Numbered from the stretch's first letter, positions 51,907 through 62,268 are shown. The stretch: 64,000 nt of DNA from Pseudomonadota bacterium (GCA_023428295.1 JAEYYV010000213.1:41427-105426); one strand, 5' to 3'. Notes: a model not told the origin generated them from the sequence alone. Made by a program: numbers and translations.

Positions 51907-54564
51907 TTAGCCTGCGGTCTGCAAGCCTGCGGCGATGCCACCGATGGTGGTGAACACGATGCGCGCGAGGCGATCGGCGTCACCGCCCGCCCGGCGGCGG
52001 CGCATCGCTTCGATCTGCGCGTGCGAGAGGATGTCGAGTGTGGGATTGCGGCGATCGATCGAGCCCGCGAGGTACGGTCGCGTCGCGAGCGGCGTGGTGA
52101 CACCGAGCGTGGTAGCGAGCGCGGCGCGCGTGCGGGCGTGCTCGGCCTCGATCAGCGCGAACACCTGACGTGCATCGTCGTCGGCGAGGCGCGCGTACTC
52201 GCGAGCGACATCGATGTCCGAGCGCACGAGTGACAGCTCGCAGTTACGGATCAGCGCGCGCAGCGCTTTGGAGCGGCCGCATAGCTCCCGCACGCCGTCG
52301 GCGCCGAGGTCCTTCGCGAGCGTCTCGATCGCGGTGCCCACGCCGAACCAGCCCGGGATGCCGTGGCGCGATTGGGTCCACGAGAAGACCCACGGGATCG
52401 CGCGGAGCGTGTCGAGCGTGATGCCGGTGCCGCGCGAAGCGGGGCGCGAGCCGAGTGGGAGGTGCGCGACGTCTTCGATCGGCGTGGCGGCGACCGTGTA
52501 GCGCACGAGGCGATCTTCGTCGCGCGTGAGCTCGAGGTAGGCCGAGCGGGCGGCGTCGGAGGCGCGGTGGAGGAGCTGCTCGTCGCGCACGTCGTCCTCG
52601 GTGGGATGCGGATCCCGGCTCGCGGCGAGGACGGCGGAGAGCATCAGCTCGATGTCGCGTTCGGCGATCTCGGGCTGCGCGTAACGAGCGGTGACGGTCT
52701 CGCCTTGCTCGGTGACGCGGAGGCGGCCGCGAACAGCCGCGGCGGGCTGCGCACGGATCGCTTCGCTCTCGGGACCGCCGCCACGACCGAGCGCGCCACC
52801 GCGACCGTGGAAGACGGTGAGCGTGACGTTCGCGTGCTCCGCGGCGGACGCGAGCGCGATCTGCGCATCGCGGAGCGCGATGGTGGAGGCGACGTATCCG
52901 ACCTGCTTGCCCGAGTCGGAGTAGCCGATCATGACCTCGAAGTCGCCGTCGATCTCGTTCCGCAGCGTGGCGTCGGCGAGGACGTCCGCGGCGATGGCGC
53001 CGGCGCGCTCGAGATCCTCGAGCTGCTCGAGGAGCGGGACCGGGTGGACCTCGCCGGGTGCGAGGCCGGCCGCGCGCGCGAGGAAGACGACCTCGAGGAG
53101 ATCCGAGACCTCGCGCGTGAAGCTGATGACGTAGCGCTCGCACGCTCGCGGACCGAGCTCGCGGCGTGCGCGGCCAACCACCTCGAGCGTCTCGAGGAGC
53201 TCTTGCCCCTCGGGCGAGACGCCGTCCCAATCGCGCTCGGGCGTGATCGGGCGTGCGAGGACGTCGCGCAGCATGTCGCGACGACCCGCTTCGTCGCGCT
53301 CGAGGTACCCCGGGCGACCGCCGCGAGCGAGCAGCTCGGCGACGACACGATCGTGGATCGCGGAGTGTTGGCGTACGTCGAGCGAGGCGAGGTGGAAGCC
53401 GAACACGTCGACGCGGCGGAGAGCGTCGCGAAGCTCTTGCTCGGCGATCGTCGCGAAGCCAGCGTCGCGGAGCGAGCGATCGAGGAGCTCGAGCTCGTCC
53501 TGGTAATCCTCGGCGTCGATGTACGCCTCGTCGCGGCGATCGAGCGTGGCGCGGAGGCGCGCTTGGATGTACCAGAGCTTCTCGCGCCACGGTTCGCGCG
53601 CGGTGCGCGGACGCGCGTGGGCGGCGACCTCGGGGAGCAGCACGCGATCTTGTTCGAGCGAAGCTTCGAGCTCGGCGATGGAGCCGTGGATGCGCAGCGA
53701 CGAGAGCGAGAGCGTGCGGCCGAGGACGGCGACGTCGTCGAGGTAGCGCGCGAGAATCGTCGCCCGGTGACGATTGAACGCGCCGCGCGTGACGGCAGCA
53801 GTGACGTTGGGGTTGCCGTCGCGATCGCCGCCGACCCAGCTGCCCCACCGGAAGAACGAGGGGAGCTTCCACGAGCTGTTCGGGAAGCGCGCGGTGAGGC
53901 GGTCTTCGAGCGTGCGGTAGATGCGCGGCGTGACATCGAGCAGCGAGCGACGAAAGACGTCGAGCGTGTTCTCGACCTCGTCGAGCGGAGATGGACGGCG
54001 CGCGCGCGCGTCCTCGGTGGCGTGGAGTGCGAGCACCTCGGCGGAGAGCTTGGTGGTAGGCGTGGAGCCGTTGGCGAGATCGAGCTCGTCGAGGATGTGC
54101 GCGATGCGCGCGAGGTGATCGAGGGAGCTGCGCCGGCGCGCCTCCGTGGGATGCGCGGTGATCACGGGCATCACGAGCGCGCGATCGAACAGGCCGCGCA
54201 GATCACCTTCACTCGCGCCCGCGTCGATGAGGGAGTCGATCGATGCCGCGAGCCCATCGGGCGCCTGCGTGCCGCGCTCGCGGAGTACGCGCAGGCGGTG
54301 TCGCTCCTCGGCGATGTTCATCAGGTGACACCACAGCGCGTAGGCGCGCGCGCACTCCTCGAGCTCGTCCTCTGACAGCGCGCTGATCTGCTGAGCGAAC
54401 GCGCGGCGACCGCCCGCGAAGTCCCCGCCGCGCAGCTCCATAGCCGCGGCGCCGAGGCTGCGGCAGCGATCGAGCGAGCCCGGGCCACCGAGCGACTTGA
54501 CGGCCGACCACAGCGCCGACGAGAGCCGAAGGATGTCGTGATCGAGCAGCGTCGGATCGTGCAC
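51907..54564 (-). CDS. ppc: Phosphoenolpyruvate carboxylase
   Basis: This protein has 885 residues from GTG at 54564, close to E. coli PEPC (883). With this start the catalytic His in VITAHPTEARRR is residue 138, the same number as in E. coli, which supports the choice over the frame start at 54702. Other motifs are GSWVGGDRDGNPNV, MIGYSDSGKQVGYVAS and FHGRGGALGRGGGP. It fixes bicarbonate onto PEP to give oxaloacetate for the TCA cycle. The C-terminus is GLQTAG where the family usually has QNTG; the final Gly needed for activity is kept. Confidence 0.95.
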   Translation of the reverse strand: MHDPTLLDHDILRLSSALWSAVKSLGGPGSLDRCRSLGAAAMELRGGDFAGGRRAFAQQISALSEDELEECARAYALWCHLMNIAEERHRLRVLRERGTQAPDGLAASIDSLIDAGASEGDLRGLFDRALVMPVITAHPTEARRRSSLDHLARIAHILDELDLANGSTPTTKLSAEVLALHATEDARARRPSPLDEVENTLDVFRRSLLDVTPRIYRTLEDRLTARFPNSSWKLPSFFRWGSWVGGDRDGNPNVTAAVTRGAFNRHRATILARYLDDVAVLGRTLSLSSLRIHGSIAELEASLEQDRVLLPEVAAHARPRTAREPWREKLWYIQARLRATLDRRDEAYIDAEDYQDELELLDRSLRDAGFATIAEQELRDALRRVDVFGFHLASLDVRQHSAIHDRVVAELLARGGRPGYLERDEAGRRDMLRDVLARPITPERDWDGVSPEGQELLETLEVVGRARRELGPRACERYVISFTREVSDLLEVVFLARAAGLAPGEVHPVPLLEQLEDLERAGAIAADVLADATLRNEIDGDFEVMIGYSDSGKQVGYVASTIALRDAQIALASAAEHANVTLTVFHGRGGALGRGGGPESEAIRAQPAAAVRGRLRVTEQGETVTARYAQPEIAERDIELMLSAVLAASRDPHPTEDDVRDEQLLHRASDAARSAYLELTRDEDRLVRYTVAATPIEDVAHLPLGSRPASRGTGITLDTLRAIPWVFSWTQSRHGIPGWFGVGTAIETLAKDLGADGVRELCGRSKALRALIRNCELSLVRSDIDVAREYARLADDDARQVFALIEAEHARTRAALATTLGVTTPLATRPYLAGSIDRRNPTLDILSHAQIEAMRRRRAGGDADRLARIVFTTIGGIAAGLQTAG

Positions 54565-54691
54565 ACAAACTTGTACCGGTCCGACAAACCGAGCGCTAGG
54601 AAGAAGACAACGCGTCGAAGGTTCACCAGCGCGCGCACGCAGACACGCGAGTTGGCAGTGGTCGGGCCTCGGCACGAGCGTTGCCTGATTC

Positions 54692-57169
54692 GTGCCGAAC
54701 ATGTCGTCACGCTCGGTTCGCTACGTCGCTTGGCTCGCCCGAAACACGCGACTGATCATCATCGCATCCCTCGCGGCGTTCGTTGCCTCGGCGTTGCTCG
54801 TACGGTTTCGCTTGCCGCTCGAAGCGGATCTTTCGCATCTCTTGCCAGCCGACGCGCCGAGCGTGCGCGACGCCCAGGCGCTCGCGGCGCGCATGCCAGC
54901 GAAGGACACGATGATCGCGCTCGTCGTCGCGCCGACTCCCGAGGTCCGCGCTGCTGCCGCCGGGCAGCTCGAACGCACGATCGGCGCGCTCGATGCAGAT
55001 CTCGTCGACAGCGTCGAGACCGACGACGCCGAGCTGCGCGCGTACATCGGCGCGAATCGCCACCTGCTCGCTCCGATGTCGGAGCTCGCCGCTGCACGCG
55101 ACGCGCTCGCGAAGCACATCGCCGATGCCAAAGCGAAAGCGAACCCGCTGTTCATCGATCTGGACTCCGAGGAGGCTGTCTCGACAGCAGCGCTCGACGA
55201 GCTCCGCGAGAAGCAACGCGCCGCCGAGGCCCGGCTCGCGAGGTCCGCATTTGTCAGCGCGGACGGACTCGTGCAGGTGATGGTGATCCGCACGTCGTTT
55301 CGCGCGACGGACATCGAGCGCGACAAGCGCCTGATGCAGCCGCTCGCGGCGATGGCGACTCACCTCGAGCGCACGTTCCCCGGCGTGCGCGTCGGCTTCG
55401 CGGGTGGCGCGCCCGGCACGATCGTCGAGCAAGCGGCGCTCACGCGAGGCATCGTGATCTCCAGCATCGTCACGCTCGTCCTCGTCGCGCTCGTGCTGCT
55501 CGCCTACCTGCGCAGCATGCGCATCCTCGCGATGCTCACCGCGAACCTCGTGATCGCGACGCTCGTCGCCTTTGGCTTCGCGGCGCTCACCGTCGGTCAC
55601 CTCAACGCGGCGACGGCGTTCCTCGGCGCGATCATCGCGGGCAACGGCGTCAACTACGGCGTCGTGCTCGTCGCGCGCTTCCTCGAGGAGCGCAAGCGAT
55701 CGCCTGCGCCCACCGCGCTGGCCCGCGCCGTCGCAGGCACGCTTCGCCCTACCCTCGTCGCGTCGCTCGGCGCTGCGATCGCGTATGCAGCGCTCGGTGC
55801 GACGCGCTTCCGGGGCTTCGCCGACTTCGCGTGGATCGGTGGCGTCGGCATGATGGTGTGCTGGGTCGCATCGTTCACGCTGCTTCCCGCGCTCGTGCTT
55901 CGCTACGCGCAACGCGAGACACGGGAGCCGTCGGAGGTCTTCGGGCGCGTCGTGGTGCGGCTGTTCGGCTTTCGCCGTCCTGTCGTCGCGTGCGCGATCG
56001 CCGGCGTGTTCACCGTCGGTGCGGGCGTGCTGACCTATCGCTACGCGACCGACGATCCGTTCGAGTACGACATGACGCAGCTGCGCTCGCAGGCCAGTGA
56101 CGCGCAAGAGATCCACGCGTGGCTCGACCTGTCCGACAAGACGTTCGGGCGCGGCCTCGCCGGCATCGCGGGACAGACGTTCGTCGCGGTCGATCGCGTC
56201 GAGGACGTTCCCCTCGCCGTCGCCGAGCTTCGCGCGATCGCCGAGGTCGATCCCATCCTCGGACCGGTCACCTCGATCGCCGATGTCATCCCGCCGGATC
56301 AAGCGGCGAAGCTCGCGATCCTCGACGAGCTTCGTGCGCAGATCGACGACGCGGCCACGGTGCTCGACGAGGACTCGCCGGCCCGCGCGGAGCTCCTCGC
56401 GCTGCGCCCCGCCGACGATCTGCGCGCGCTCACGGTCGCGGACCTCCCGCCCGCATTGCGCGCCAAGCTCACCGAGCGCGATGGCTCCGTCGGCCGCGTG
56501 ATCGCGGTGAAGCCCGGCGCCACGTTCGACGAGCGTGACGGCCGCGACCTCATCGCCTTTGCCAACGCGATTCGCGGCGTGCGCGTGAACGGCGAGCCGG
56601 TCGCCACGGCGGGCGCGTCCGTGCTGTTCGCCGACGTGCTCGTGCAGATCCGCCGCGACGGTCCGCTCGTCACGGTCATCGCGATCGTCGGCCTCGTCGT
56701 GATGGTGCTGCTCGTCGTGGGCCGCTCGCGCCGCGCGTATGCAGTGCTCGCCGCGACCGCTGCGGGCACGCTCGCGATGATCGCCGCATGCTCGATCGCG
56801 GGGCTCGAGATCAACTTCCTCGATTTCGTCGCGCTGCCGATCACACTCGGTCTCGGCGTGGACTACGCGATCAACGTCGCCGAGCGCGCGTCCACCACCG
56901 ATCCGCGAACGGCGCTGCGCTCTACCGGCGGCAGCGTGCTCGTCTGCTCGATCACCACCGTGATTGGCTACGCGTCGCTGTTCGTGAGCGACAACCTCGC
57001 GATCCGCGGCTTTGGCCTCGCGTCGCTGCTCGGCGAGATCACGTGCATGGTGGCGGCGTTCGTCATCGTTCCGGGCCTCGTCGCGCTGCGATTCCGTCAG
57101 ACCGTCAGGCCTTCGACGTCGAATGAACTGCCTTTCGTCGCTGTCGATCCAGCAAGTTCGCTGAGTTAG
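54692..57169 (+). CDS. MMPL/RND-family transporter (HpnN-like)
   Basis: This 825-residue protein has twelve predicted helices in two halves. The first helix is near residue 22, and a large periplasmic loop (about 45-245) precedes a five-helix block (about 250-400). The pattern repeats with a second loop (about 440-650) and a final block ending at about residue 805. Family blocks include GAIIAGNGVNYGVVLVARFL and DFVALPITLGLGVDYAINVA. Such proteins move lipids, for example hopanoids, or other hydrophobic molecules, powered by the proton gradient. GTG at 54692 or ATG at 54701 may be the start. The 127-base divergent gap to ppc shows no sure promoter. Confidence 0.85.
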   Translation: MPNMSSRSVRYVAWLARNTRLIIIASLAAFVASALLVRFRLPLEADLSHLLPADAPSVRDAQALAARMPAKDTMIALVVAPTPEVRAAAAGQLERTIGALDADLVDSVETDDAELRAYIGANRHLLAPMSELAAARDALAKHIADAKAKANPLFIDLDSEEAVSTAALDELREKQRAAEARLARSAFVSADGLVQVMVIRTSFRATDIERDKRLMQPLAAMATHLERTFPGVRVGFAGGAPGTIVEQAALTRGIVISSIVTLVLVALVLLAYLRSMRILAMLTANLVIATLVAFGFAALTVGHLNAATAFLGAIIAGNGVNYGVVLVARFLEERKRSPAPTALARAVAGTLRPTLVASLGAAIAYAALGATRFRGFADFAWIGGVGMMVCWVASFTLLPALVLRYAQRETREPSEVFGRVVVRLFGFRRPVVACAIAGVFTVGAGVLTYRYATDDPFEYDMTQLRSQASDAQEIHAWLDLSDKTFGRGLAGIAGQTFVAVDRVEDVPLAVAELRAIAEVDPILGPVTSIADVIPPDQAAKLAILDELRAQIDDAATVLDEDSPARAELLALRPADDLRALTVADLPPALRAKLTERDGSVGRVIAVKPGATFDERDGRDLIAFANAIRGVRVNGEPVATAGASVLFADVLVQIRRDGPLVTVIAIVGLVVMVLLVVGRSRRAYAVLAATAAGTLAMIAACSIAGLEINFLDFVALPITLGLGVDYAINVAERASTTDPRTALRSTGGSVLVCSITTVIGYASLFVSDNLAIRGFGLASLLGEITCMVAAFVIVPGLVALRFRQTVRPSTSNELPFVAVDPASSLS

Positions 57170-57173
57170 CTAC

Positions 57174-58274
57174 ATGGCATCGGGCTGGCAGAGGTCCGAC
57201 CACATGCAGCAGCACGCGACTCCGATCCAACCGAAGCTCCAGCGCAAACGCCAACCGCTGCGCGACGCGAAGATCCTGATGAAGGTCCTCGGCGCGGCCG
57301 CAGATCCGCTTCGCCCACTCGTCACCCACGTCGTGATCACCCGCCGCTGCAATCTCTCGTGCGGCTACTGCTTCGAGTACGACAAGGTCAGCCAGCCCGT
57401 GCCGCTCGCGGAGCTGAAGGCGCGCATCGATCACCTCGCGAAGTTGAACTCGATCTTCGTCACGCTCACGGGTGGCGAGTCGCTGCTGCATCCCGACGCG
57501 ATCGAGCTCGTTCGCTACGTGAACGAGAAGGGCATGGTCCCGTTCCTCAACACGAACGGCTATCTCCTCACGAAGCAGATCATCGAGGGTCTGAACGAGG
57601 CGGGCCTGTACGGCCTGCAGCTCTCGATCGACAACGCGAAGCCCAACGACGTCAGCAAGAAGTCACTCAAGCCGCTGATGCCCAAGCTGCGCCTCCTCGC
57701 GCAGCACGCCCGGTTTCACGTGCGCATCAACACGGTGCTCGGCTCGTCGCCTCCCGCCGAAGCGCTCGAGGTCGCGAGGACCGTCGTCGCGTTCGGCTTC
57801 GATTCCAACTGCTCGCTCGTGCGTGACGAGACCGGTGCGTTGATCGATCCCGATCCCGAGACGCGCGCCGCGTACGACGAGATCCGCGACCTCGGAAAGC
57901 GCCTGCCCTCGTTCCTCGACGACGACTACACACAGAAGCTCCTCGATCACGGCTCGATGGACTGGAAGTGCCGCGCGGGCGCTCGGACGTTCCTCGTCGA
58001 CGAACACGGCAAGGTGCACCTCTGTCAACCGCGCATGGAAGCAGGTGGCGGCATCCCGCTCCTCGAGTACACCGCCGAGCACATCCGCCAGGCGTTCTAC
58101 TCGCCCAAGCCGTGCGCTTCGAAGTGTCCGATCGCGTACGCGCACCACGCGAGCACGCTCGACGGGTGGCGGTCGCAGAAGGGGGAGCCGCTCGCGCTCG
58201 TTCCGTCGGAGCCAGCGCTCCCCGCCGCCAGCAAGGGCGTGCGCAGCGCGAAGCTGGCCGTGCTCGCCGGCTAA
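57174..58274 (+). CDS. Radical SAM protein with C-terminal SPASM/twitch-like cysteines
   Basis: This 366-residue protein has cluster motif Cys59-x3-Cys63-x2-Cys66 (CNLSCGYC). The SAM-binding GGE follows (TLTGGESLLHPDAIELVRY), then LNTNGYLL and LYGLQLSIDN. The C-terminal region has Cys residues (DWKCRAGART, VHLCQP, KPCASKCPIAYAHH) typical of an auxiliary Fe-S cluster. It probably modifies a peptide or small molecule; no precursor peptide is visible nearby. It lies four bases after the MMPL transporter gene, suggesting co-transcription. Its stop overlaps that of the convergent STAND gene. Confidence 0.83.
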   Translation: MASGWQRSDHMQQHATPIQPKLQRKRQPLRDAKILMKVLGAAADPLRPLVTHVVITRRCNLSCGYCFEYDKVSQPVPLAELKARIDHLAKLNSIFVTLTGGESLLHPDAIELVRYVNEKGMVPFLNTNGYLLTKQIIEGLNEAGLYGLQLSIDNAKPNDVSKKSLKPLMPKLRLLAQHARFHVRINTVLGSSPPAEALEVARTVVAFGFDSNCSLVRDETGALIDPDPETRAAYDEIRDLGKRLPSFLDDDYTQKLLDHGSMDWKCRAGARTFLVDEHGKVHLCQPRMEAGGGIPLLEYTAEHIRQAFYSPKPCASKCPIAYAHHASTLDGWRSQKGEPLALVPSEPALPAASKGVRSAKLAVLAG

Positions 58275-61200
58275 GGAACCAGCTCTTGGAGGAACGTCAT
58301 GCCGTCCGCCTTGCCGCCGATGAGTCCTCCGACGAGCCGCGCGGTTTGACGCGCCATCGGCGGACCGCTCTTCGCCACTTTGCCGAGCGAGGACTCGGTG
58401 GCAGCGCGGCCCGCCTCCGTCTTGGCGAGCGTGATGAAGGCAGCGGCGATCACGAGGCGGCGCATCGCGTTGGTCTCGGAGTCGCGAAGCATGCCGGCGA
58501 GCTTCTCGGGCTCGTTGGTCTTGGCATACGCAGCGGCGAGCGCGGGCAGCATGGCGACGCGCACGTCGTGCGACGGATCCGAGAGCAGCGGTGACAACAG
58601 CTGCGACGTGAGCGCCGCGTCGCGATCGACGAGGCCGATGGCAGCAGCCGCCGCTTGTGCGCGCTCGCGCTCCGCACGCGAGGAGAGCGCACGCGTCAGA
58701 CGAGCCGCGACCGCTTCTTTGGGCGCGACGCGCGCGACGGTGGTGAGCGCGAGTTGGCTCAGCTCGGGGTTGGGATCGCGAACCGCGAGTGCGAGCGTGC
58801 GATCGATGACCGCTGGCTCGAGCTTGTCCTTCTGTGCGGCGAGACGCTCGAGCGCTGCCTTGCGGACCTGCGCGTCGGTGTCCGCGAGCGCGGCGGACAG
58901 CGTCTCCTTCGCGCGCTGGCCGGACGCGAGCGCGGCATCGACCGCTTCGACGCGAACGATCGGCGACGAGTCGGCAACGGCGAGACTGATGAGATCCGAC
59001 GCGCCGATCTGACGAGCGGCCTTGAGCAGGGCGAGCTTCTCGGCTTCGTCGCCGCGCTCGAACATCTTCGACATGGTCGGTTGCGCGGACTTCGGCGCAT
59101 CGGCACCGAGGCCTCCGATGGCGCGGATCGCGATCACGCGGACGTCGCGGTCCGAGTCGTCGAGGAGCTTCACGAGCGACTCGCCGACGCCCTTGTTGCC
59201 CTTGGCCGCGGACATCGCGAGGACACGCGCGGCATCGGCACGGATCTCGGAGCTGGAATCAGCGACGAGCTTGCCCGCGATCGTCGCGCCGTTCTTGGCA
59301 GGATCGGGCCCATCGGCAACGCACGCCATGACGAGCTTGCGAACCTCGACGGAAGAATCGTCGGTCGAGCGCGCGAGCATCGTGCGTGCGCCCGCGCTGC
59401 CGGCGAGCGCCGCGTTGCACAGGCCCTCGACACCGATCGGATGCAGCGCCTCGTCCTCCGGTGTACGCGCCGCCGCGGAGAGGTACTCGATGACGATCGC
59501 CGGCTTCTTCTTGGCGAGCTGCGCGTAGACGCGTGCAGCCTCGCGACGCGGGCGTCCTTTCTCGCGCCAGAGCTGCGAGATGCCACCGACGGCGACGCCC
59601 GCGTTTCCGCCGCTCTCGGCGCTGACGGCGAGACCACGCGCGGCGCCGATGCGCACGTTGTAGTTCTCGCCCTTGGCCATCTTCACGAGCTTCTCTTGAT
59701 ACGTCCGCCCCGCTTTGCCGGCGGCCTCGGCGGCAGCTGCGCGCACGTCGGAGTCCTCGTCGACGAGCATGCGATCGAGCGCGTTCTGCGCCGCCATCTT
59801 GTTCGTCGCGGCGACCTCGCCCCACGCGAGCGCGGCGGCCACGCGGAGCGGCTTCTCGAGCTTCTTGTTCTCGAGCATGGTGCCGAGATCGCCGCCCGCG
59901 CGCTCGGGATCCGCCTTGGCGTAGAGCGGCAACGCGGCGGCGCTCACCGCCGGCGAGCGAGATTGGAATGCCGTGCGCGCTGCGTCGACGAGCTCGGGCA
60001 CCTTGGGCAATGGATCCATCTCGCGCAAGAGACCGATCGCGTACACGCGCGCCTCGACGGGCGCCTTGTCCGATGCGACGAGCTTCACGAGCTCCGCGGC
60101 GACGGCATCGGCGTCCTTGGCGAGCGCACCTTTGATCTGCGTCTTCGCGCGATCACGCATCGAGGGCGTGGCGTCGGGCTCGCCGAGGACACCGATGATC
60201 GCGGACACCGACGGGCCTTCGCCATCGTCGGCGCTCGTCACCGACGCGGTGGACACCTCGACCATCAACTCGCGCTTGATGTCCGCATCCGGTCCGGTCT
60301 CGAGCGCTTTGGTGAACAGCGTCGCGCCGCGCTCGCCTAGGCCACGCACGGCGCCGAACGCGATGCGGCGCAGCTCGGGATCCGAGGACGTGAGCGCTGC
60401 GCTGAGCTTGTCTTGATACGCGTCCGAGCCGCGGCCGGCGGCGGCACCAGCGACGGCGACCGCAGCGCGCTGCACCGCCGGCGATTGCGTCTTGAGTGCA
60501 CTCTCGACGAGCGCGACCTCGGTCGGCGTGCCACGCGCGATCGGCCGAAGCGACGTGAGCAGCTCCGCGAGATCCTCGGGATCCTTGGCCGCCTTCGCGA
60601 GCCCGTCGAGCGACTTCTCGTTGCCGGTCGTGGCGTAGTCGACGAGACCGCCGAGCTGCGGCGCCATGAGCGAGCGCAGCTGTGCGTCCCAATCGTCGTC
60701 GCTGCCGCCGATATCGTGGCCGTCGATCTTCTTCCACGCTTCGGCGGCGACCATCGGGCGCGTGAGGCCGGTGTCCGCGACCGCGTCGCCGAAGCCGCCC
60801 GGGAGCCAGTGGAAGCTCGACAGTCCCGCGCGCCCGTAGCGCACGACGACGCGATCACCACCCGCGTGCGGCTCGAGATCGAAGTAGACCTTCCCGCGCA
60901 TCGCGATCCAGATGAGGATCAGGATCACGATCGGCGCTGCCGCCACCGCGCCCGCGATCATCATGTAGTAGCGCTTGCTGCGATCGACGACCGCTTGCTC
61001 CTCGGGCGTGACCGCGGCGATGCCCTCGGTGCGAAGCGCGCGGAGCTCGCGCAACTTGAGGCGCTGGTTGCTCTGCGTCTTGCTGCCGAGGAGATCGAAG
61101 CCGCGACGAGCAGCTGCACGCGCCGGTGCGGTGAGCTCGCGCACGCGTGGCGTCAGCACCTCGTGCCGCAGCATCCATGTGGTGCCGGTTTGATCCGCGC

Positions 61201-62185
61201 GACAGATCACGCCGCGCTGCTCGAGGACCGTCAGCGCGGACGCCGTGTACGCGGGATCGAGGTTGACCTTGCGCACGATCGACTCCGCGGTGCGCGGCGC
61301 CGTGGTCGAGGCGAGCTCGGCGCACAGGCGCAGCCCCGACCGTTCGTTTCCCGTGGCGCGACACGCCTCGTGCAGCCACTCGGACTCGAGCTCCTGTGCT
61401 CCGCCCGCTTTGTCCAGCGCTGCCTTGTTCGAGATGCGGAGATCGCGCATCGCCATGGCAGCGATCTGCAGATCCGCGGCGAGCAGCGGCGTTCCGCGCG
61501 AGATGCCCGCGATCACCGCTTCTGCGAGCGCGGGATCCGCCGCCACGCCCGAGAGCGAGAGCATGCGATCGAAGATGCTGATCGCCGAGCTGACCGGGAT
61601 GCGCTGCAGCTCGTAGCGCGACGACGGCGGGAACAACGAGCCCGTGCGCCGCTCGAGCGCACCGAGGAGGTGCTGCCGCTCGCTCGCGCAGACGAACAAG
61701 AACCGCGCACGTCCCGCGCCGCGTGAAACGACGCGCTGATAGAGATCGCCGAGCTCGCTGACCGCGCGCTCGTCTTGGCAGAGCAGATCGATATCGTCCA
61801 CGACGAACACGAACTGCTGCCCCGCCACCGCGTTGGTCACGGCGCGTTGCGCGAACATGGCGGGATGCTCGTTCGCGTTGGGCTGGATGCCGAACGCCGA
61901 GAGTCCCTGCGCGAAGCTCGTCGCCGGTTGCGTCAGGTCCTCGCACGCCAGCGCGACGATGCCGTGATCGCGAAGGTACGGGATGAGACCCGCGCGGACG
62001 AGCGAGGTCTTGCCGACGCCCGGCTCGCCATAGACGAGACCCGAGCGGAACTGATCCGCCGAGACCATCTTCGCGATCTCGTCCCGCTCGGTCTCGCGAC
62101 CGTGCCACACGTCGCGTTCGGCCTCTCCAAAAGGATCGAGCCCACGCAACGGCGACACCGTGCCCGGATACGTCGCGACCGCCAC
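58271..62185 (-). CDS. nSTAND1-type NTPase with membrane helix and HEAT-like repeats
   Basis: This protein has 1304 residues from GTG at 62185, which lies six bases after TATGAT; the frame start at 62200 is less likely. The N-terminus matches the nSTAND1 signature (SPLRGLDPFGEAERDVWHGR). Walker A GEPGVGKTS is at about residues 53-61, Walker B FVFVVDDIDLL near 130, and a winged-helix region (TALTVLEQRGVICRA) near 325. A membrane helix (MMIAGAVAAAPIVILILIWI) lies near residue 410. The remaining 800 residues are HEAT-like helical repeats (SDVRAAAAEAAGKAGR, RDVRVIAIRAIGGLGA). It is probably a signal- or effector-coupled ATPase; a defence role is possible but unproven. Confidence 0.85.
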   Translation of the reverse strand: MAVATYPGTVSPLRGLDPFGEAERDVWHGRETERDEIAKMVSADQFRSGLVYGEPGVGKTSLVRAGLIPYLRDHGIVALACEDLTQPATSFAQGLSAFGIQPNANEHPAMFAQRAVTNAVAGQQFVFVVDDIDLLCQDERAVSELGDLYQRVVSRGAGRARFLFVCASERQHLLGALERRTGSLFPPSSRYELQRIPVSSAISIFDRMLSLSGVAADPALAEAVIAGISRGTPLLAADLQIAAMAMRDLRISNKAALDKAGGAQELESEWLHEACRATGNERSGLRLCAELASTTAPRTAESIVRKVNLDPAYTASALTVLEQRGVICRADQTGTTWMLRHEVLTPRVRELTAPARAAARRGFDLLGSKTQSNQRLKLRELRALRTEGIAAVTPEEQAVVDRSKRYYMMIAGAVAAAPIVILILIWIAMRGKVYFDLEPHAGGDRVVVRYGRAGLSSFHWLPGGFGDAVADTGLTRPMVAAEAWKKIDGHDIGGSDDDWDAQLRSLMAPQLGGLVDYATTGNEKSLDGLAKAAKDPEDLAELLTSLRPIARGTPTEVALVESALKTQSPAVQRAAVAVAGAAAGRGSDAYQDKLSAALTSSDPELRRIAFGAVRGLGERGATLFTKALETGPDADIKRELMVEVSTASVTSADDGEGPSVSAIIGVLGEPDATPSMRDRAKTQIKGALAKDADAVAAELVKLVASDKAPVEARVYAIGLLREMDPLPKVPELVDAARTAFQSRSPAVSAAALPLYAKADPERAGGDLGTMLENKKLEKPLRVAAALAWGEVAATNKMAAQNALDRMLVDEDSDVRAAAAEAAGKAGRTYQEKLVKMAKGENYNVRIGAARGLAVSAESGGNAGVAVGGISQLWREKGRPRREAARVYAQLAKKKPAIVIEYLSAAARTPEDEALHPIGVEGLCNAALAGSAGARTMLARSTDDSSVEVRKLVMACVADGPDPAKNGATIAGKLVADSSSEIRADAARVLAMSAAKGNKGVGESLVKLLDDSDRDVRVIAIRAIGGLGADAPKSAQPTMSKMFERGDEAEKLALLKAARQIGASDLISLAVADSSPIVRVEAVDAALASGQRAKETLSAALADTDAQVRKAALERLAAQKDKLEPAVIDRTLALAVRDPNPELSQLALTTVARVAPKEAVAARLTRALSSRAERERAQAAAAAIGLVDRDAALTSQLLSPLLSDPSHDVRVAMLPALAAAYAKTNEPEKLAGMLRDSETNAMRRLVIAAAFITLAKTEAGRAATESSLGKVAKSGPPMARQTARLVGGLIGGKADGMTFLQELVP

Positions 62186-62191
62186 GCCGTC

Positions 62192-62197
62192 ATCATA
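62192..62197 (-). promoter_or_regulatory. -10 box for the STAND gene (leaderless)
   Basis: TATGAT is followed by six bases and the GTG at 62185. Confidence 0.5.
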
Positions 62198-62256
62198 CAC
62201 AGAGATGCGGCGCGACCGCCTGTTTCGCCGGACGGGCTTATCGAAGTACGACGGCG

Positions 62257-62262
62257 TATGAT
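62257..62262 (+). promoter_or_regulatory. -10 box for the small-peptide/DUF4139 operon (leaderless)
   Basis: TATGAT is followed by six bases and the ATG at 62269. It is the same box and spacing as on the opposite strand at 62192-62197. Confidence 0.5.
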
Positions 62263-62268
62263 CGCGCG

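Noticed and set aside
52363..54375. 670-residue plus-strand frame opposite ppc
   Set aside because: No domain pattern; the minus strand has all PEP carboxylase motifs.
57174..58274. HpnH (hopanoid adenosyl transferase) for the radical SAM protein next to an HpnN-like transporter
   Set aside because: The cysteine motif context and the C-terminal SPASM-like cysteines do not fit HpnH. No other hopanoid genes are present.
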